Source: an uncultured Burkholderiales bacterium (lineage in GTDB: Bacteria; Pseudomonadota; Gammaproteobacteria; Burkholderiales; Burkholderiaceae_E). From it: a stretch of 7,091 nucleotides of DNA. The stretch covers positions 1-7,091 of the forward strand of contig CAIXXI010000279.1 in NCBI GenBank assembly GCA_903923345.1, in the 5' to 3' direction. The notes under the pieces were generated by a model. The model was not told where the DNA came from. It ran no database searches and was given only the letters and a program-made list of their open reading frames with translations. The position numbers and the translations under genes were made by a program. Below are positions 6,445 through 7,091 of this stretch, piece by piece; positions within the stretch are counted from its first letter, which is position 1; every line of letters begins with the position of its first letter.

Positions 6445-7091
6445 TGCTGACCCATCCCGGATTTGACCCCGTCGCACTTCAGATCGGCCCGCTGGCGATT
6501 CGCTGGTATGGGCTCATGTATCTGCTCGCTTTCCTGGCCTTCTATCTGCTGGGCCGCTGGCGGATCAGGCATTCCCATTTCGGGTCGCGCACCCAGCTTG
6601 CGCCCAAGGATGTCGAAGACCTGCTGTTTTACGGCGTCCTGGGGGTGGTGCTCGGCGGAAGGCTCGGCTATGTGCTGTTCTACAAGGGCGGCTATTACCT
6701 GCAACATCCCCTCGAGGCCCTGGCGATCTGGCAGGGCGGGATGTCTTTCCACGGCGGCCTGATCGGTGTGCTGATCGCCTGCGCGCTGTTTGCCCGCAAC
6801 CATCGCATGCGCTTTTTCGATCTGATGGATTTCGTCGCGCCGCTGGTACCGCTGGGCCTGGCGTTCGGCCGGCTGGGCAACTTCATCAATGGCGAGCTGT
6901 GGGGCCGGGCGACTGATCTGCCCTGGGGAACGGTCTTTCCGCAGTCTGGAACAAGCATTGCGCGTCATCCGTCTCAGCTCTATCAGTTCGCCGGTGAAGG
7001 GCTGCTGTTGTTCGTCATCGTCTGGCTCTACTCCAGCCGACCTCGCCCGATGGGTCGGGTTTCGGGGATGTTTTTGCTGGGCTATGGCATC
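6444..7091 (+). CDS. lgt: Prolipoprotein diacylglyceryl transferase Lgt (3' end cut by window)
   Basis: This inner-membrane enzyme moves a diacylglyceryl group from phosphatidylglycerol to the lipobox cysteine of prolipoproteins, the first step of lipoprotein maturation. 216 codons are present; full-length proteins are usually about 260-290, so the last part, including the late conserved arginine, is missing. Conserved features in order are Tyr26 in RWYGLMYLLAF, GGRLGYVLFY at 71-80, His103 in SFHGG, the family signature GRLGNFINGE at 142-151 (Arg143, Asn146, Glu151), Gly154, and RHPSQLYQ at 174-181. As far as I can tell, these fall at the same residue numbers as in E. coli Lgt, which supports the ATG at 6444. 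Hydrophobic segments at about 24-37, 60-80, 99-117, 127-141 and 186-198 are as expected. The ribosome binding site is weak. It is divergent from ilvD across about 180 bp, an order I associate with Burkholderiales. Confidence 0.97.
   Translation, partial: MLTHPGFDPVALQIGPLAIRWYGLMYLLAFLAFYLLGRWRIRHSHFGSRTQLAPKDVEDLLFYGVLGVVLGGRLGYVLFYKGGYYLQHPLEALAIWQGGMSFHGGLIGVLIACALFARNHRMRFFDLMDFVAPLVPLGLAFGRLGNFINGELWGRATDLPWGTVFPQSGTSIARHPSQLYQFAGEGLLLFVIVWLYSSRPRPMGRVSGMFLLGYGI

Noticed and set aside
6417..6968. 183-codon minus-strand frame opposite lgt
   Set aside because: The Gln- and Ala-rich product has no motif; the plus strand carries all conserved Lgt residues.
1..7091. A previously undescribed system (defence island, mobile element or CRISPR)
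   Set aside because: All long genes belong to well-known housekeeping families in a plausible betaproteobacterial order. I see no repeats, integrase, transposase or insertion sequence ends.

Overview
The window looks like ordinary chromosomal DNA from a GC-rich betaproteobacterium, most likely Burkholderiales. The main grounds are a small tryptophan-rich protein of a type I know mainly from that group, ilvD and lgt lying back to back, and the typical sequences of the Liv, IlvD and Lgt proteins. The assignment rests on recognition of families, not on a database search. I see no mobile element, CRISPR array, rRNA or tRNA gene.

Positions 1-3563 (minus strand) hold a tightly packed branched-chain amino acid type ABC importer operon, livH-livM-livG-livF in order of transcription. 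It encodes two membrane permeases and two ATPases. All three junctions are short overlaps of 8, 4 and 8 nt, so the genes are almost certainly co-transcribed and translationally coupled. livF lacks only its last few codons, which lie beyond position 1. No periplasmic binding protein (livJ/livK) gene is in the window.

Positions 3564-3824 hold no convincing gene but carry a clear rho-independent terminator on the minus strand (3626-3653). It separates the liv operon from an upstream gene on the same strand for a small secreted mono-haem cytochrome c (3825-4139). A gap of 180 bp with a short direct repeat follows. Then comes a divergent gene on the plus strand for a 77-residue tryptophan-rich membrane protein (4320-4553).

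Positions 4576-6261 (minus strand) hold a complete ilvD, dihydroxy-acid dehydratase, convergent with the Trp-rich gene. A divergent intergenic region (6262-6443) separates it from lgt on the plus strand. lgt encodes prolipoprotein diacylglyceryl transferase and is cut by the end of the window after 216 codons.

ilvD (synthesis of valine, leucine and isoleucine) and the liv transporter (uptake of the same or similar amino acids) are functionally related, but other genes, a terminator and changes of strand separate them, so they are not one operon. Nothing amounts to a new system. The points worth a second look are the terminator with about 170 nt of gene-free sequence before it, a possible 14-codon leader overlapping the lgt start, repeated 8-nt overlaps in the liv operon, and the uncharacterised Trp-rich protein.
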